A stretch of DNA of 64,000 nucleotides from Citrobacter telavivensis (GCA_009363175.1 CP045205.1:2852001-2916000), one strand, 5' to 3'. Numbered from the stretch's first letter, positions 26,930 to 34,717 are shown. Translations and numbers: made by a program. The notes: generated by a model not told the origin, from the letters alone.

Positions 26930-27514
26930 TTATTGCGCTTTAAAGGCGTGCAATCGGTTCGTTGCTTTGGTCAAACCTTCTTTGAACCACAACTCAGTGC
27001 AACGCGCCGCTTCGTCAATTGCATCGTCAATTAACTTCTGTTCAGAAACAGGCGGTTTGCCTAGCACAAAGCCGACAACTTTATTTTTGTCGCCCGGATG
27101 GCCGATTCCGACACGTAAGCGATGAAAGTTAGGGTTATTGCCGAGCTTGCTGATAATGTCTTTCAGCCCGTTGTGTCCTCCATGACCCCCACCGAGTTTA
27201 AACTTCGCCACGCCAGGCGGAAGATCCAGTTCATCGTGGGCCACTAAAATTTCATCAGGATTGATGCGATAAAAACTCGCCATCGCGCCGACCGCTTTGC
27301 CGCTCAGATTCATAAACGTGGTGGGAACTAACAAACGGACATCTTCACCTTCCAGACTGACTCTGGAGGTGTAGCCGAAGAATTTCGGCTCTTCGCGCAG
27401 GGGGGCGCGCAACCGCTCTGCCAGTAAATCGACGTACCATGCGCCCGCATTATGTCGGGTGGCTGCATATTCAGCGCCGGGGTTCGCCAGGCCGACAATC
27501 AGTTTAATCGTCAC
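26930..27514 (-). CDS. pth: Peptidyl-tRNA hydrolase
   Basis: 194 aa. Releases tRNA from prematurely dropped peptidyl-tRNA. Conserved start KLIVGLANPGAEYAATRHNAGAWYVD includes the catalytic His in RHNAG; also VAHDELDLPPG and GGGHGGHNGLKDI with the family Asp and Asn. Lies 116 bp upstream of ychF on the same strand, the E. coli arrangement. Essential gene. Confidence 0.98.
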   Translation of the reverse strand: MTIKLIVGLANPGAEYAATRHNAGAWYVDLLAERLRAPLREEPKFFGYTSRVSLEGEDVRLLVPTTFMNLSGKAVGAMASFYRINPDEILVAHDELDLPPGVAKFKLGGGHGGHNGLKDIISKLGNNPNFHRLRVGIGHPGDKNKVVGFVLGKPPVSEQKLIDDAIDEAARCTELWFKEGLTKATNRLHAFKAQ

Positions 27515-27789
27515 GTTTTCTATCCTGAGTGTTTCAATAACTGGCGCGTAGTTTACTGTCTGTCGTCCCGCTTGACAAAGAACCGTGTGACTTCACACGA
27601 AAACTGAATAATTGCCAACATTGATTATTGGAAAGTCAAGATGTTCAGGGGGTTATTTGTAAAGTTTTGTTGAATAATGGCTGGTAATTGTGATCGCAGG
27701 CGCACTACCAAAGCGGTGTGTTGTCTATACTTTACACATAAGGATTAGGGGTATTCCCTGAAGCAACCCAAAGGTTCCGGAGGTGACAT

Positions 27790-28068
27790 ATGAAACGCAA
27801 AAACGCTTCGTTACTCGGTAATGTTCTCATGGGTTTGGGGCTAGTGGTCATGGTGGGTGGCGTGGGTTATTCCATTTTAAACCAGTTGCCGCAATTTAAC
27901 CTGCCACAATTTTTCGCTCATGGCGCAGTGCTCAGTATCTTCGTCGGTGCCATTCTGTGGCTGGCGGGTGCCCGCGTAGGGGGGCATGAGCAGGTCAGCG
28001 ACCGTTACTGGTGGGTGCGCCACTACGATAAACGTTGCCGTCGTAACGATAATCGTCGTCACAGCTAA
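27790..28068 (+). CDS. ychH: YchH, small inner-membrane stress protein
   Basis: 92 aa with two membrane segments (NVLMGLGLVVMVGGVGYSIL, HGAVLSIFVGAILWLAGA) and a basic C-terminus (CRRNDNRRHS). Matches E. coli YchH in length and sequence; in E. coli it is CRP-controlled and linked to stress and biofilm. Good ribosome-binding site GGAGGTG just before ATG 27790. Divergent from pth. In E. coli dauA follows; here the bc1/ABC block is inserted between. Confidence 0.95.
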   Translation: MKRKNASLLGNVLMGLGLVVMVGGVGYSILNQLPQFNLPQFFAHGAVLSIFVGAILWLAGARVGGHEQVSDRYWWVRHYDKRCRRNDNRRHS

Positions 28069-28087
28069 CGCTTAGCTGCAAGATAAT

Positions 28088-28114
28088 GACCAGCCAGCAT
28101 GAGGCTGACTGGTC
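28088..28114 (-). terminator. Hairpin between convergent ychH and cytochrome c1 gene
   Basis: GACCAGCCAGC-ATGAG-GCTGACTGGTC. On the minus-strand RNA the arms pair over 11 bp with one G-U. It lies 23 bp beyond the cytochrome c1 stop. U-tracts are weak, so a bidirectional but imperfect terminator. Confidence 0.5.
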
Positions 28115-28137
28115 AGAGTGCGGTTTCTTTCTCGCGC

Positions 28138-28944
28138 TTAGTTTTGTGCGCGTCTTTTCATTCGTCGTAACATCCACAATAGCGCCAGTATCACGGTGAG
28201 ATAGCCCATCACGTAAATTCCCTGATGTGTTCTCGTCTGCCGTTCAGGATCGGCTGCCCAAACCAGAAAGGCCGTCACATCCCGTGCGTACTGTTCTTCC
28301 GTTTGCGCGACATGCGCGTCTGTTTGCCATTCGATTTCGCCATCCGCCAGCGGCTTTGGCATGTTAATCACGCCACCCGGATAGTAGCGATTGGCTTTCA
28401 TTTCCGGATCGTCGGGCAGGTAACCGGTTAAGAGTGCGAAGAGGTAATCCGCCCCTTGCTCAGAGTAGGGCATAAACGCGTCCAGCAGAAATTGCGGAAA
28501 GCCGCGATCGTACGTACGGGCGCGAACGATATAACTCAAATCCACGGGCAGGGCGCCGTTATTCAGATATCTCGCTTCCTGCTCATTCAGGTAAGGCGAA
28601 ATAAAACTGTCATTCAGGGTGCCGTCCCGCTCGCCGGGCTGACCGTCATCCTGGATAGTCGGGAATACATAGCCGCTGGCAAGGCTTTTCGCCTCTTCTG
28701 TCGTCAGCTCCGGGCCACCGGGTTTCGTCAGTGTGCGAAACGTCAGGTATTTCATGCTGTGACAGGCCCGGCACTTCTCTTCATAGACCTGCAAACCGCG
28801 CCGCAGTTGCGCCTTATCATATTCACCGGCAAGGCCGCTGAAGCGCCAGTCCTGTCGTGTCGGTACGGCGTCTTGTGCAAATACCGACCCCATCACGCAG
28901 AATACCATCCACAGCATGCTGTATCTGAATAATTGTCTTATCAT
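28138..28944 (-). CDS. petC: Cytochrome c1 subunit of a cytochrome bc1 complex (PetC)
   Basis: 268 aa. Signal peptide ending near SVFAQ, haem-c motif CRACH in EEKCRACHSMKYLTF (about residue 54-58), family regions VDLSYIVRARTYD and YYPGGVINMPKPL (Met ligand), and a C-terminal membrane anchor GIYVMGYLTVILALLWML followed by basic residues. It accepts electrons from the Rieske protein and passes them to a soluble carrier, here plausibly the pseudoazurin encoded upstream. Starts 2 bp after the cytochrome b stop. Needs the Ccm haem-attachment system, not in the window. Confidence 0.93.
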   Translation of the reverse strand: MIRQLFRYSMLWMVFCVMGSVFAQDAVPTRQDWRFSGLAGEYDKAQLRRGLQVYEEKCRACHSMKYLTFRTLTKPGGPELTTEEAKSLASGYVFPTIQDDGQPGERDGTLNDSFISPYLNEQEARYLNNGALPVDLSYIVRARTYDRGFPQFLLDAFMPYSEQGADYLFALLTGYLPDDPEMKANRYYPGGVINMPKPLADGEIEWQTDAHVAQTEEQYARDVTAFLVWAADPERQTRTHQGIYVMGYLTVILALLWMLRRMKRRAQN

Positions 28945-28946
28945 CT

Positions 28947-30086
28947 TCAGTCCTGCTTTTCCAGAAAACGCCGACAGGGCAGCACCAGTAAAAACCAGGC
29001 GAAATAGCCGAGTGTCGACAGCTGCGATGCCGCGCGGATCCAGCCCTCTTCATTACGAATGCCTTCCGTCAGATCGGGGCCAACCAGCGCTTTCGATCCC
29101 AACCATCCCAGAAAACAGAGGTTCAGCACCCATAGCCAGAAACCCCCTTTCACCCATTTGCTGTAGTGGCGAAAACGCGCGCGGGAGGTATCCAGCCAGG
29201 GGAGAATGTAGAAGATCAGTACCGCGCCGCACATGGCCGCCAGCCCGACGCGTTCATCTGGAAAACAGCGCAGAATGGAAAAGAACGGGAGAAAGTACCA
29301 TTCCGGGGCGACAATTGCCGGAGTGACCGTGGGATCCGCCGGGATGAAGTTATCCGCGCTACTCAGATAATGCGGCGCGAAAAACAAAAACCAGGTGAAC
29401 AGCATCAGAAACAGCGTGATTTTGATGGCATCAGAATCCGTGATTCGGTAATCAAAGAACAGACTGCGTGATGCCTTTTCGCTGAAGGTCCGTTTCATCG
29501 CGTGGGCAAATGCCGACTGTACCGTGCGGACGTGGAAAATCGTCATCACCACGACGGCAAAGGGAAGAATAAAGTGCAGAACGTAAAAGCGTCCCAGCGT
29601 GGGGGTTCCAGGCGCATAACCGCCCACCAGGAAGGTGTACAGTCCGTCTCCCACTACCGGAATGGCGCGGGCGAAACGGGTGATGACCGTCGCCGCCCAG
29701 TAACTTTTTTGCCCCCAAATCAGGCTGTAGCCGAGAAACGCGGTGATCATCAGCAGCACGTAAAGCGTGACGCTAATCATCCACATCGTCACATACGGTC
29801 TGCGGTAGACGTTGTAATACATGCCCCGGAAAATATGCAGATAGCAGGCGAAGAAAAACAGCGATGCACCGATGGCGTGCATATTGCGCAGCAGTTCTCC
29901 GTGGCTCACTGCGCGCATGATGTGAATGATGGAATCAAACGCCAGTTCTGCCGTTGGGACGTAAAACATCGCCAGCACGATGCCGGTCAGTATCTGTATC
30001 CCGAGCATTACCAACAGGATCGCGCCGATGGCGAATAGCCATACACCGGCGATGGAGCGTGGGAAAGGAATGCGCCAACGGATCAT
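28947..30086 (-). CDS. petB: Cytochrome b subunit of a cytochrome bc1 complex (PetB)
   Basis: 379 aa from ATG 30086 (AAGGA upstream; a TTG seven codons earlier is less likely). Haem ligands form two His pairs, each 14 residues apart: MHAIGASLFFFACYLH and LHFILPFAVVVMTIFH, the bc1 (not b6f) spacing. Qo-site motif PEWY is present in APEWYFLPFFSIL. About eight membrane helices. Catalyses quinol oxidation and quinone reduction of the Q cycle. Begins 1 bp after the Rieske stop, so translation is coupled. Confidence 0.95.
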   Translation of the reverse strand: MIRWRIPFPRSIAGVWLFAIGAILLVMLGIQILTGIVLAMFYVPTAELAFDSIIHIMRAVSHGELLRNMHAIGASLFFFACYLHIFRGMYYNVYRRPYVTMWMISVTLYVLLMITAFLGYSLIWGQKSYWAATVITRFARAIPVVGDGLYTFLVGGYAPGTPTLGRFYVLHFILPFAVVVMTIFHVRTVQSAFAHAMKRTFSEKASRSLFFDYRITDSDAIKITLFLMLFTWFLFFAPHYLSSADNFIPADPTVTPAIVAPEWYFLPFFSILRCFPDERVGLAAMCGAVLIFYILPWLDTSRARFRHYSKWVKGGFWLWVLNLCFLGWLGSKALVGPDLTEGIRNEEGWIRAASQLSTLGYFAWFLLVLPCRRFLEKQD

Positions 30087-30087
30087 C

Positions 30088-30642
30088 TCACGCGTCCTTA
30101 GCGCCAATTCGCACGGTCAGGCCATCGGGGTGAAAGGCGTACTCGGGAACCGCCAGGTTGGCCGTTGCGGGCCCGCGCGTGACCCGTCCGGAAGTATCAA
30201 ACTCCGAACCGTGGCACGGACAAACCCAGCCCTGTCCGCCGGGCCTGGCATTGGGTACGCAGCCGGCATGTGGGCAGTATCCCTGAACGACCAGCCACTG
30301 CGGATGGTCTGGCGTGACCCGTTCACTGTCCGACTGCGGATCGATAAGCACGCTGTGGTCGCCGGTACGGGCTGCGGCAATCTCTTCCGGCGTGCGGTGA
30401 TGGATGAGGATTAACTTTCCCTGCCAGAGGCGTCTGACGGTTTGCCCGGCGGCGACACCCGCCAGTGAGACGTCTATCGGCTCATTTTCCCCGCGGGCCG
30501 TTTCGTCTGGGCCTAGTGCGGAAATCAGCGGCCAGACGGCGGCGGTCACCCCCGCCGCGGCAGCAAATTTTGTCAATTTACACAGGCAGTTGCGTCGTTG
30601 TTCCTGAATATCATCATCTGACGGTTTGTTCTCCACCACCAC
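30088..30642 (-). CDS. petA: Rieske iron-sulfur subunit of a cytochrome bc1 complex (PetA)
   Basis: 184 aa. Twin-Arg region QRRNCLCKLTKF and a hydrophobic segment (FAAAAGVTAAVWPLI) give a Tat-type anchor. The 2Fe-2S site is complete: GYCPHAGC and VCPCHGSEFD. GTG 30642 is the likely start (GGGAG six to seven bases upstream), followed by two more in-frame GTGs. Lies 11 bp after the pseudoazurin stop and overlaps the cytochrome b translation start region. Transfers electrons from quinol to cytochrome c1. Confidence 0.95.
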   Translation of the reverse strand: MVVENKPSDDDIQEQRRNCLCKLTKFAAAAGVTAAVWPLISALGPDETARGENEPIDVSLAGVAAGQTVRRLWQGKLILIHHRTPEEIAAARTGDHSVLIDPQSDSERVTPDHPQWLVVQGYCPHAGCVPNARPGGQGWVCPCHGSEFDTSGRVTRGPATANLAVPEYAFHPDGLTVRIGAKDA

Positions 30643-30653
30643 AGCGCTCTCCC

Positions 30654-31094
30654 TTACTGTTTATCAATGCGCGAATAGATCTCCTGGAAGCGCTTATCGG
30701 CGATCCCGGGGGCTTTAAACTCGCGGTAGGTGTCCGGCAGAGTGGCGTTGCCAACTTTGATCAGCATCACCATTCCTTGTGCATAGTGCGGGGTGCATTT
30801 AATGCCGTAGAATCCCGCGTCGTCATATTTCACCGCGATCTCCTCATCGATTTTGCCGATAAATCCCGGGTACCCCGCAGGAGACAGCTCAGCAATTGAG
30901 GCGGCATTGTGGCTTTTATGCTTACGGATAAACTTCACCGTGTCGCCGGGTTGAATCTCCAGATAGTCCGGCTCATAGACCATGGGTCCCGCTGAACCGC
31001 GATTCTTCATCAGCACTTCGTGAGTTTGCGAGAAAGCGGAGGCGGTGAGGGCCAGCAGACACAATGCGTTCAGGCTCTGTTTGACATATTTCAT
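30654..31094 (-). CDS. Pseudoazurin-type blue copper protein
   Basis: 146 aa with signal peptide MKYVKQSLNALCLLALTASAFSQ trimmed around residue 23. Type-1 copper ligands are all visible: His in KSHNAAS, and Cys, His, Met in YGIKCTPHYAQGM. Start region HEVLMKNRGSAGPMVYEP follows pseudoazurins, and a helical C-terminal extension is present as usual. Soluble periplasmic electron carrier; known homologues donate to nitrite reductase or cytochrome c peroxidase. It sits 11 bp after the ATPase gene and 11 bp before petA, which points to it as electron acceptor of this bc1 complex. Confidence 0.92.
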   Translation of the reverse strand: MKYVKQSLNALCLLALTASAFSQTHEVLMKNRGSAGPMVYEPDYLEIQPGDTVKFIRKHKSHNAASIAELSPAGYPGFIGKIDEEIAVKYDDAGFYGIKCTPHYAQGMVMLIKVGNATLPDTYREFKAPGIADKRFQEIYSRIDKQ

Positions 31095-31105
31095 GGGGAT
31101 CTTCC

Positions 31106-31921
31106 TTAAGTTCCTTCAGGCTTTTGATAACGAATAAAACAGCTAGCGCCGTGGGGATCGCGTTCGACGATGGCGTCAATACCAAACCAGGCGCGGAGAT
31201 TGTCGCGGGTGAAAATGGCGCAGGGACGGCCCTGCATTTCCAGACGACCGGCGTTCAGCACGATGATGCGATCGCAGAACATGGCGGCATGATTGAGATC
31301 GTGGAGGGCGGCGACAACGGTCAGCTTTTCGCGTTTCACCAGACTGAGAAGGCCAATCTGATGCTGAATGTCGAGATGGTTAGTGGGTTCGTCCATCAGT
31401 AACAGTTGTGGCTGCTGCGCGAGGGCGCGGGCAATGTGCAGACGTTGCTTCTCGCCGCCGGAAAAGGTGTGCCAGCAGCGGTGGCGAAGATGCTGAAGAT
31501 CGACTTTCTCCAGCATGGTCTGGACGATGTCGTCATCGTTTTCCGACCACGGATTCAGCAGGCTAAGCCACGGAGTGCGTCCCAGTGAGACGGCCTGCAG
31601 CGCGGTCAGGCGTTCACTGGTTTCCGCCTGCTGTTCAACCAGTGCAACCTGTTGGGCCAGTTGACGGCGCGAATAGTGGTGAAGCGACTTTTGTTGCAAC
31701 AGGATGTGACCGGCTGAGGGTTTCAGCAGACCGGCCAGCAGCGAAATCAGCGATGTTTTACCGGATCCATTAGGGCCGATAATGCCGACAAACTCACCCG
31801 GCGCTACGCTGAGTGAGACATCATTGACAATCACTTTGCCTTTCACCTGCCAGTGCAGACGCTGCGCCTGAATGATGGCCTCACCAGCCGCAACGGGAGT
31901 CGGTACAGGATTAACGGTCAT
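31106..31921 (-). CDS. ABC transporter ATPase, siderophore/cobalamin-type (FecE/BtuD-like)
   Basis: 271 aa. Walker A GPNGSGKTSLI, Q-loop VEQQAETSERL, signature FSGGEKQRLHIARAL, Walker B LLLMDEPTNHLD, switch His in VAALHDLNHA. Start ATG 31921 overlaps the permease stop (ATGA), a sign of coupled translation; the open frame extends further upstream but that is permease sequence in another frame. Its ribosome-binding site, that of the next gene (AAGGAAG) and its own stop overlap, so it is tightly joined to the pseudoazurin gene. Confidence 0.95.
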   Translation of the reverse strand: MTVNPVPTPVAAGEAIIQAQRLHWQVKGKVIVNDVSLSVAPGEFVGIIGPNGSGKTSLISLLAGLLKPSAGHILLQQKSLHHYSRRQLAQQVALVEQQAETSERLTALQAVSLGRTPWLSLLNPWSENDDDIVQTMLEKVDLQHLRHRCWHTFSGGEKQRLHIARALAQQPQLLLMDEPTNHLDIQHQIGLLSLVKREKLTVVAALHDLNHAAMFCDRIIVLNAGRLEMQGRPCAIFTRDNLRAWFGIDAIVERDPHGASCFIRYQKPEGT

Positions 31922-32985
31922 TTCGCCTGGTTTCCTCTGATCAGGATAATTGAAAACGCGGGCGCACCGACCAGCGCCGTGATAACGCCGATGGGCAGAA
32001 CTTGTCCGGGGAGCAGCGTGCGAGAAATAACATCGGCGACGATCAGGAAAATCGCGCCGATCAGCGCGCTGACGGGCAGCAGCCGATGATGCTGATTGCC
32101 CACCAGCAGGCGGGCGGCGTGAGGGATCACCAGTCCCACAAAGCCAATGGCGCCGACGATGGAGACCATAATGGCCGTCATAGCGGTCACGGCGGCAATC
32201 AGCACGCCGCGGGTGCGTTTCACCGGAATACCCAGCGATGCTGCGGACTCTGCGCCAAAGGAGAAGGCATCCAGATGACGGGCATAGCAAAAGCATATCG
32301 CGACGCCAGCCAGCGCGGTGGGGACCGCCAGTATCACGTCCGGCCAGCGGACACCGCTCAGATTCCCGAGTAACCAGAACATAATGCCGCGCGCCTGTTC
32401 CGCGTTGGCGGAGCGGGTGATGATCAGTGAAGTCAGCGCATTGAACAGTTGTGAACTGGCGATACCGGCGAGAATGATTTGCGTGGTTATGCCACCACCT
32501 TGCCTGCCGCCCGCTGCGACGGCCAGCAGGGCTACAAACAGAAAGGCGGTCAGGGCGCCAATAAATGCGCCGAACGACATGCTTATCATGCCCGCGCCCA
32601 GTCCGGTCAGCGCAACCAGCACCGCCCCGGTAGACGCGCCGGCTGAAATGCCCAACAGATAGGGCTCGGCAAGTGCATTACGCAGTAATGACTGTAAAAC
32701 CACGCCCGACACGGCCAGACAAGCGCCACAACTGGCAGAAACCAGTGCTCGGGTCAGGCGATAGTTCCAGACGATCCCGGCGTCCAGCGCATCAACCGGA
32801 TAGTGAGTATCAAACAAACGGTTTGCCAGCGTGTTGAGCACGTGCTGCCAGGGAATAAACGTCTCGCCAATGGCGATCCCCGCCAGCAGGACACCGCACA
32901 TCAGCACGCTAACCCAGAGGGCGTGACCGCAAACATTGACCGCTAACCGACTGACGGCGTGACGCGTCCTGCGTAAATCGCTCAT
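31918..32985 (-). CDS. FecCD/BtuC-type ABC transporter permease
   Basis: 355 aa with about ten membrane segments. FecCD features: YRLTRALVSASCGACLAVSGVVLQSLLRNALAEPYLLGISAGAS, and the ATPase-coupling SIVGAIGFVGLVIPHAARLLVG. ATG 32985 has AGGT close upstream; an ATG at 33009 lacks a ribosome-binding site. Forms the channel for a metal chelate such as a corrinoid or siderophore. A strong hairpin lies between it and the binding-protein gene. Confidence 0.95.
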   Translation of the reverse strand: MSDLRRTRHAVSRLAVNVCGHALWVSVLMCGVLLAGIAIGETFIPWQHVLNTLANRLFDTHYPVDALDAGIVWNYRLTRALVSASCGACLAVSGVVLQSLLRNALAEPYLLGISAGASTGAVLVALTGLGAGMISMSFGAFIGALTAFLFVALLAVAAGGRQGGGITTQIILAGIASSQLFNALTSLIITRSANAEQARGIMFWLLGNLSGVRWPDVILAVPTALAGVAICFCYARHLDAFSFGAESAASLGIPVKRTRGVLIAAVTAMTAIMVSIVGAIGFVGLVIPHAARLLVGNQHHRLLPVSALIGAIFLIVADVISRTLLPGQVLPIGVITALVGAPAFSIILIRGNQAK

Positions 32986-33014
32986 AGTGACCTGCGTTTC
33001 GGAGTGCATAAAAC

Positions 33015-33040
33015 GCGCCGGACCCGTCGGGGTCTGGCGC
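33015..33040 (-). terminator. Intercistronic hairpin between binding-protein and permease genes
   Basis: On the minus strand GCGCCAGACCC-CGAC-GGGTCCGGCGC is followed by GTTTTAT. The 11-bp stem has one mismatch. It resembles a weak intrinsic terminator or a 3'-end stabiliser, as often seen after binding-protein genes to raise their level over the membrane subunits. Confidence 0.6.
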
Positions 33041-33050
33041 AAAACGAGGA

Positions 33051-34103
33051 TTAATGCGCGGCCTGAGGATGCGCTAAGCCGTACTCAACCAGGGCATCCG
33101 CCAGCTTTTCAACACCGTCAATGGTTCTGATACCGGCATTCATGGTCTGCACGTCAATCACGGGTAAATGATTGGCTTTTACGGCGGGGATCAGTTGGGT
33201 GACCGGATCGGATTTCAGGTAATCCATTTTCACCTGCCAGTCATCGGCCGGGAAACGACGACGACTCATTTCCCCCAGCACAATCACCGACGGCTGGGCT
33301 TTCGCGATAGTTTCCCAACCGACAGTCGGCCACTCTTCGGCGGAATCAATGACGTTTTTGACGCCCAGCGTTTGCGCAATCCAGGCCGCAGGTCCCAATT
33401 TCCCGGCGACGTAAGGATCAAGTTGCAGGTCGGCGCTGGAGAACCAGAAGACGGCGGAGACGTTGCTGTCCATCCCGGCGATTTTGTTTTTCGCTGCCGC
33501 TTCGCGCGCTTTAAGGCTGGCAATCAGTTCGTCACCCTTATCCTGAACGTCGAAGATCGTCGCTAAGTCGGCGACTTCCTGATAGACCATCGCGATATCA
33601 AACATCCCTTTGCGAACGCCATCACCACCATCTTCGTTATCTTTCGCGCAGTCAGCCGGTGCGGTATAGACCGGGACCTTCAATTCGCTGAACTGTTCAT
33701 AAGACGCCACGGTACCGGCGGGGCCGATTTGCCATTCGAACTGGCTGGCGACCAGATCCGGTTTTTTGGCAATGATGCCTTCGAAACTGGGGATGTTTTG
33801 CGCAATCACGGCAATCTTGTCATTTGCCGCTTTCCAGGCATCGGGAACCGGTCCAAACCACAGCGACGTTCCCACCACGCGGTCAGCCAGACCCAGTGCA
33901 TACAGGATCTCTGTACTGTTTTGTCCCACGGTGGCAACACGTTTTGGTGCTGCGTTAAACGTGATATCCCGACCACAGTTTTTAATCGTCAATGGATATT
34001 CCGTTTTTGCAGCATGAGAAAGACCTGAGGTAAGAAACAGCGCGGCACCAGCAACAGCCAGAAGCGTTTTTTTATAAGGTAAAGAGGTAAAATTTGCGTG
34101 CAT
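33051..34103 (-). CDS. Periplasmic substrate-binding protein of a riboswitch-led ABC importer
   Basis: 350 aa from ATG 34103, giving a clean signal peptide (MHANFTSLPYKK, hydrophobic core, GLSHA). ATGs at 34112 and 34121 are in-frame alternatives. Periplasmic-binding-protein type 2 (FecB/BtuF-like) family features: KRVATVGQNSTEILYALGLADRVVG, KPDLVASQFEW, KPSVIVLGE-like QPSVIVLGEMSRR. Longer than E. coli BtuF (about 266 aa), so not the standard cobalamin protein. The cobalamin riboswitch upstream suggests a corrinoid or cobalt-chelate ligand, but ferric-chelate binding is not excluded. Confidence 0.88.
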   Translation of the reverse strand: MHANFTSLPYKKTLLAVAGAALFLTSGLSHAAKTEYPLTIKNCGRDITFNAAPKRVATVGQNSTEILYALGLADRVVGTSLWFGPVPDAWKAANDKIAVIAQNIPSFEGIIAKKPDLVASQFEWQIGPAGTVASYEQFSELKVPVYTAPADCAKDNEDGGDGVRKGMFDIAMVYQEVADLATIFDVQDKGDELIASLKAREAAAKNKIAGMDSNVSAVFWFSSADLQLDPYVAGKLGPAAWIAQTLGVKNVIDSAEEWPTVGWETIAKAQPSVIVLGEMSRRRFPADDWQVKMDYLKSDPVTQLIPAVKANHLPVIDVQTMNAGIRTIDGVEKLADALVEYGLAHPQAAH

Positions 34104-34334
34104 TATTATCATCCCGTTCATGCCAGAATCTGAACGTCTGGTCATGGATTATGTCGTTCCTTATATCGGGAGAGTTCATGACGATAGATGACATAACATC
34201 GTGAAATTTATGCATGACTTTATGCAAATAAAGAAAGTATGTGGTTCAGTCAGAAAACTGATTCACCTTTTCACAGTGACTTATGTCAAATAAATCATCC
34301 CATGGACCATCCCGTCCACTCAATGGAGCATAAA
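34104..34334 (-). promoter_or_regulatory. Long leader between riboswitch and binding-protein gene
   Basis: About 230 nt with no gene. It should contain the riboswitch expression platform; no strong intrinsic terminator with a U-run is visible, so control of translation initiation is possible. TTGACATAAG and TTGCATAAAG on the minus strand resemble -35 elements, so a second, riboswitch-independent promoter cannot be ruled out. Confidence 0.4.
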
Positions 34335-34545
34335 TTTGACAGCAGGTCTCCTGACTCACGGTAATCAGAATATCGGCCTTCCCATAAAGATTCGCTTTAC
34401 AGTGACCTGCAACAAAATATGCTGCACGAGGATATTCTGCATCCGCCTACAGTTGCGGGGGCAGTTATGGCATAAGATTAGAATAATCCGCACCATATTC
34501 CTATTCACTACAATGTTGGTGTAATGAAATGCTGTCGGAAAGGAC
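34335..34545 (-). ncRNA. Cobalamin riboswitch
   Basis: On the minus strand, in order: AATAGGAATATGGTGCGGATT (start of the aptamer, compare GGGAA..GGTG.AAxTCC), TGCCCCCGCAACTGTA, GGTCACTG, ATGGGAAGGCCG, and the B12 box AGTCAGGAGACCTGCT (complement of 34341-34356). All conserved blocks of the cobalamin aptamer are present in the right order. It lies 230 bp upstream of the binding-protein gene. High B12 would be expected to switch the operon off. Ends are approximate. Confidence 0.9.
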
Positions 34546-34703
34546 TGTATCGGCATTTGTTAACAAGATCAATCACCGGGTGAAGAGAGGGCGTAATCGG
34601 ATATATGAGTGTTTAATTCATATATTTCAAGTAGTTAACATTTTTGTGGATAATAAAATTCGGGATAGCGAAACGTAGTAATGAAAAGCTAAATGAGAAT
34701 TGA

Positions 34704-34717
34704 TTGACATTGATCAA
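34704..34717 (-). promoter_or_regulatory. FNR-like palindrome upstream of the riboswitch operon
   Basis: TTGAC-ATTG-ATCAA matches the FNR consensus TTGAT-N4-ATCAA at 9 of 10 positions. It is in the gap between the GNAT gene and the riboswitch. If it acted at -41.5, transcription would start near 34669, about 125 nt before the aptamer. The -10 region there is weak, so this is a suggestion only. Confidence 0.35.

Noticed and set aside
25704..27125. Long plus-strand open frame (473 codons)
   Set aside because: It runs antisense through ychF and into pth; its translation has no family features, and both minus-strand proteins are full-length known ones.
30087..30107. TTG start seven codons upstream in cytochrome b
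   Set aside because: It would overlap the Rieske gene; ATG 30086 has AAGGA upstream and fits the family N-terminus.
31922..32296. N-terminal extension of the ABC ATPase by 125 codons
   Set aside because: That part is the out-of-frame reading of the permease gene; the ATGA overlap at 31918-31921 marks the true start.
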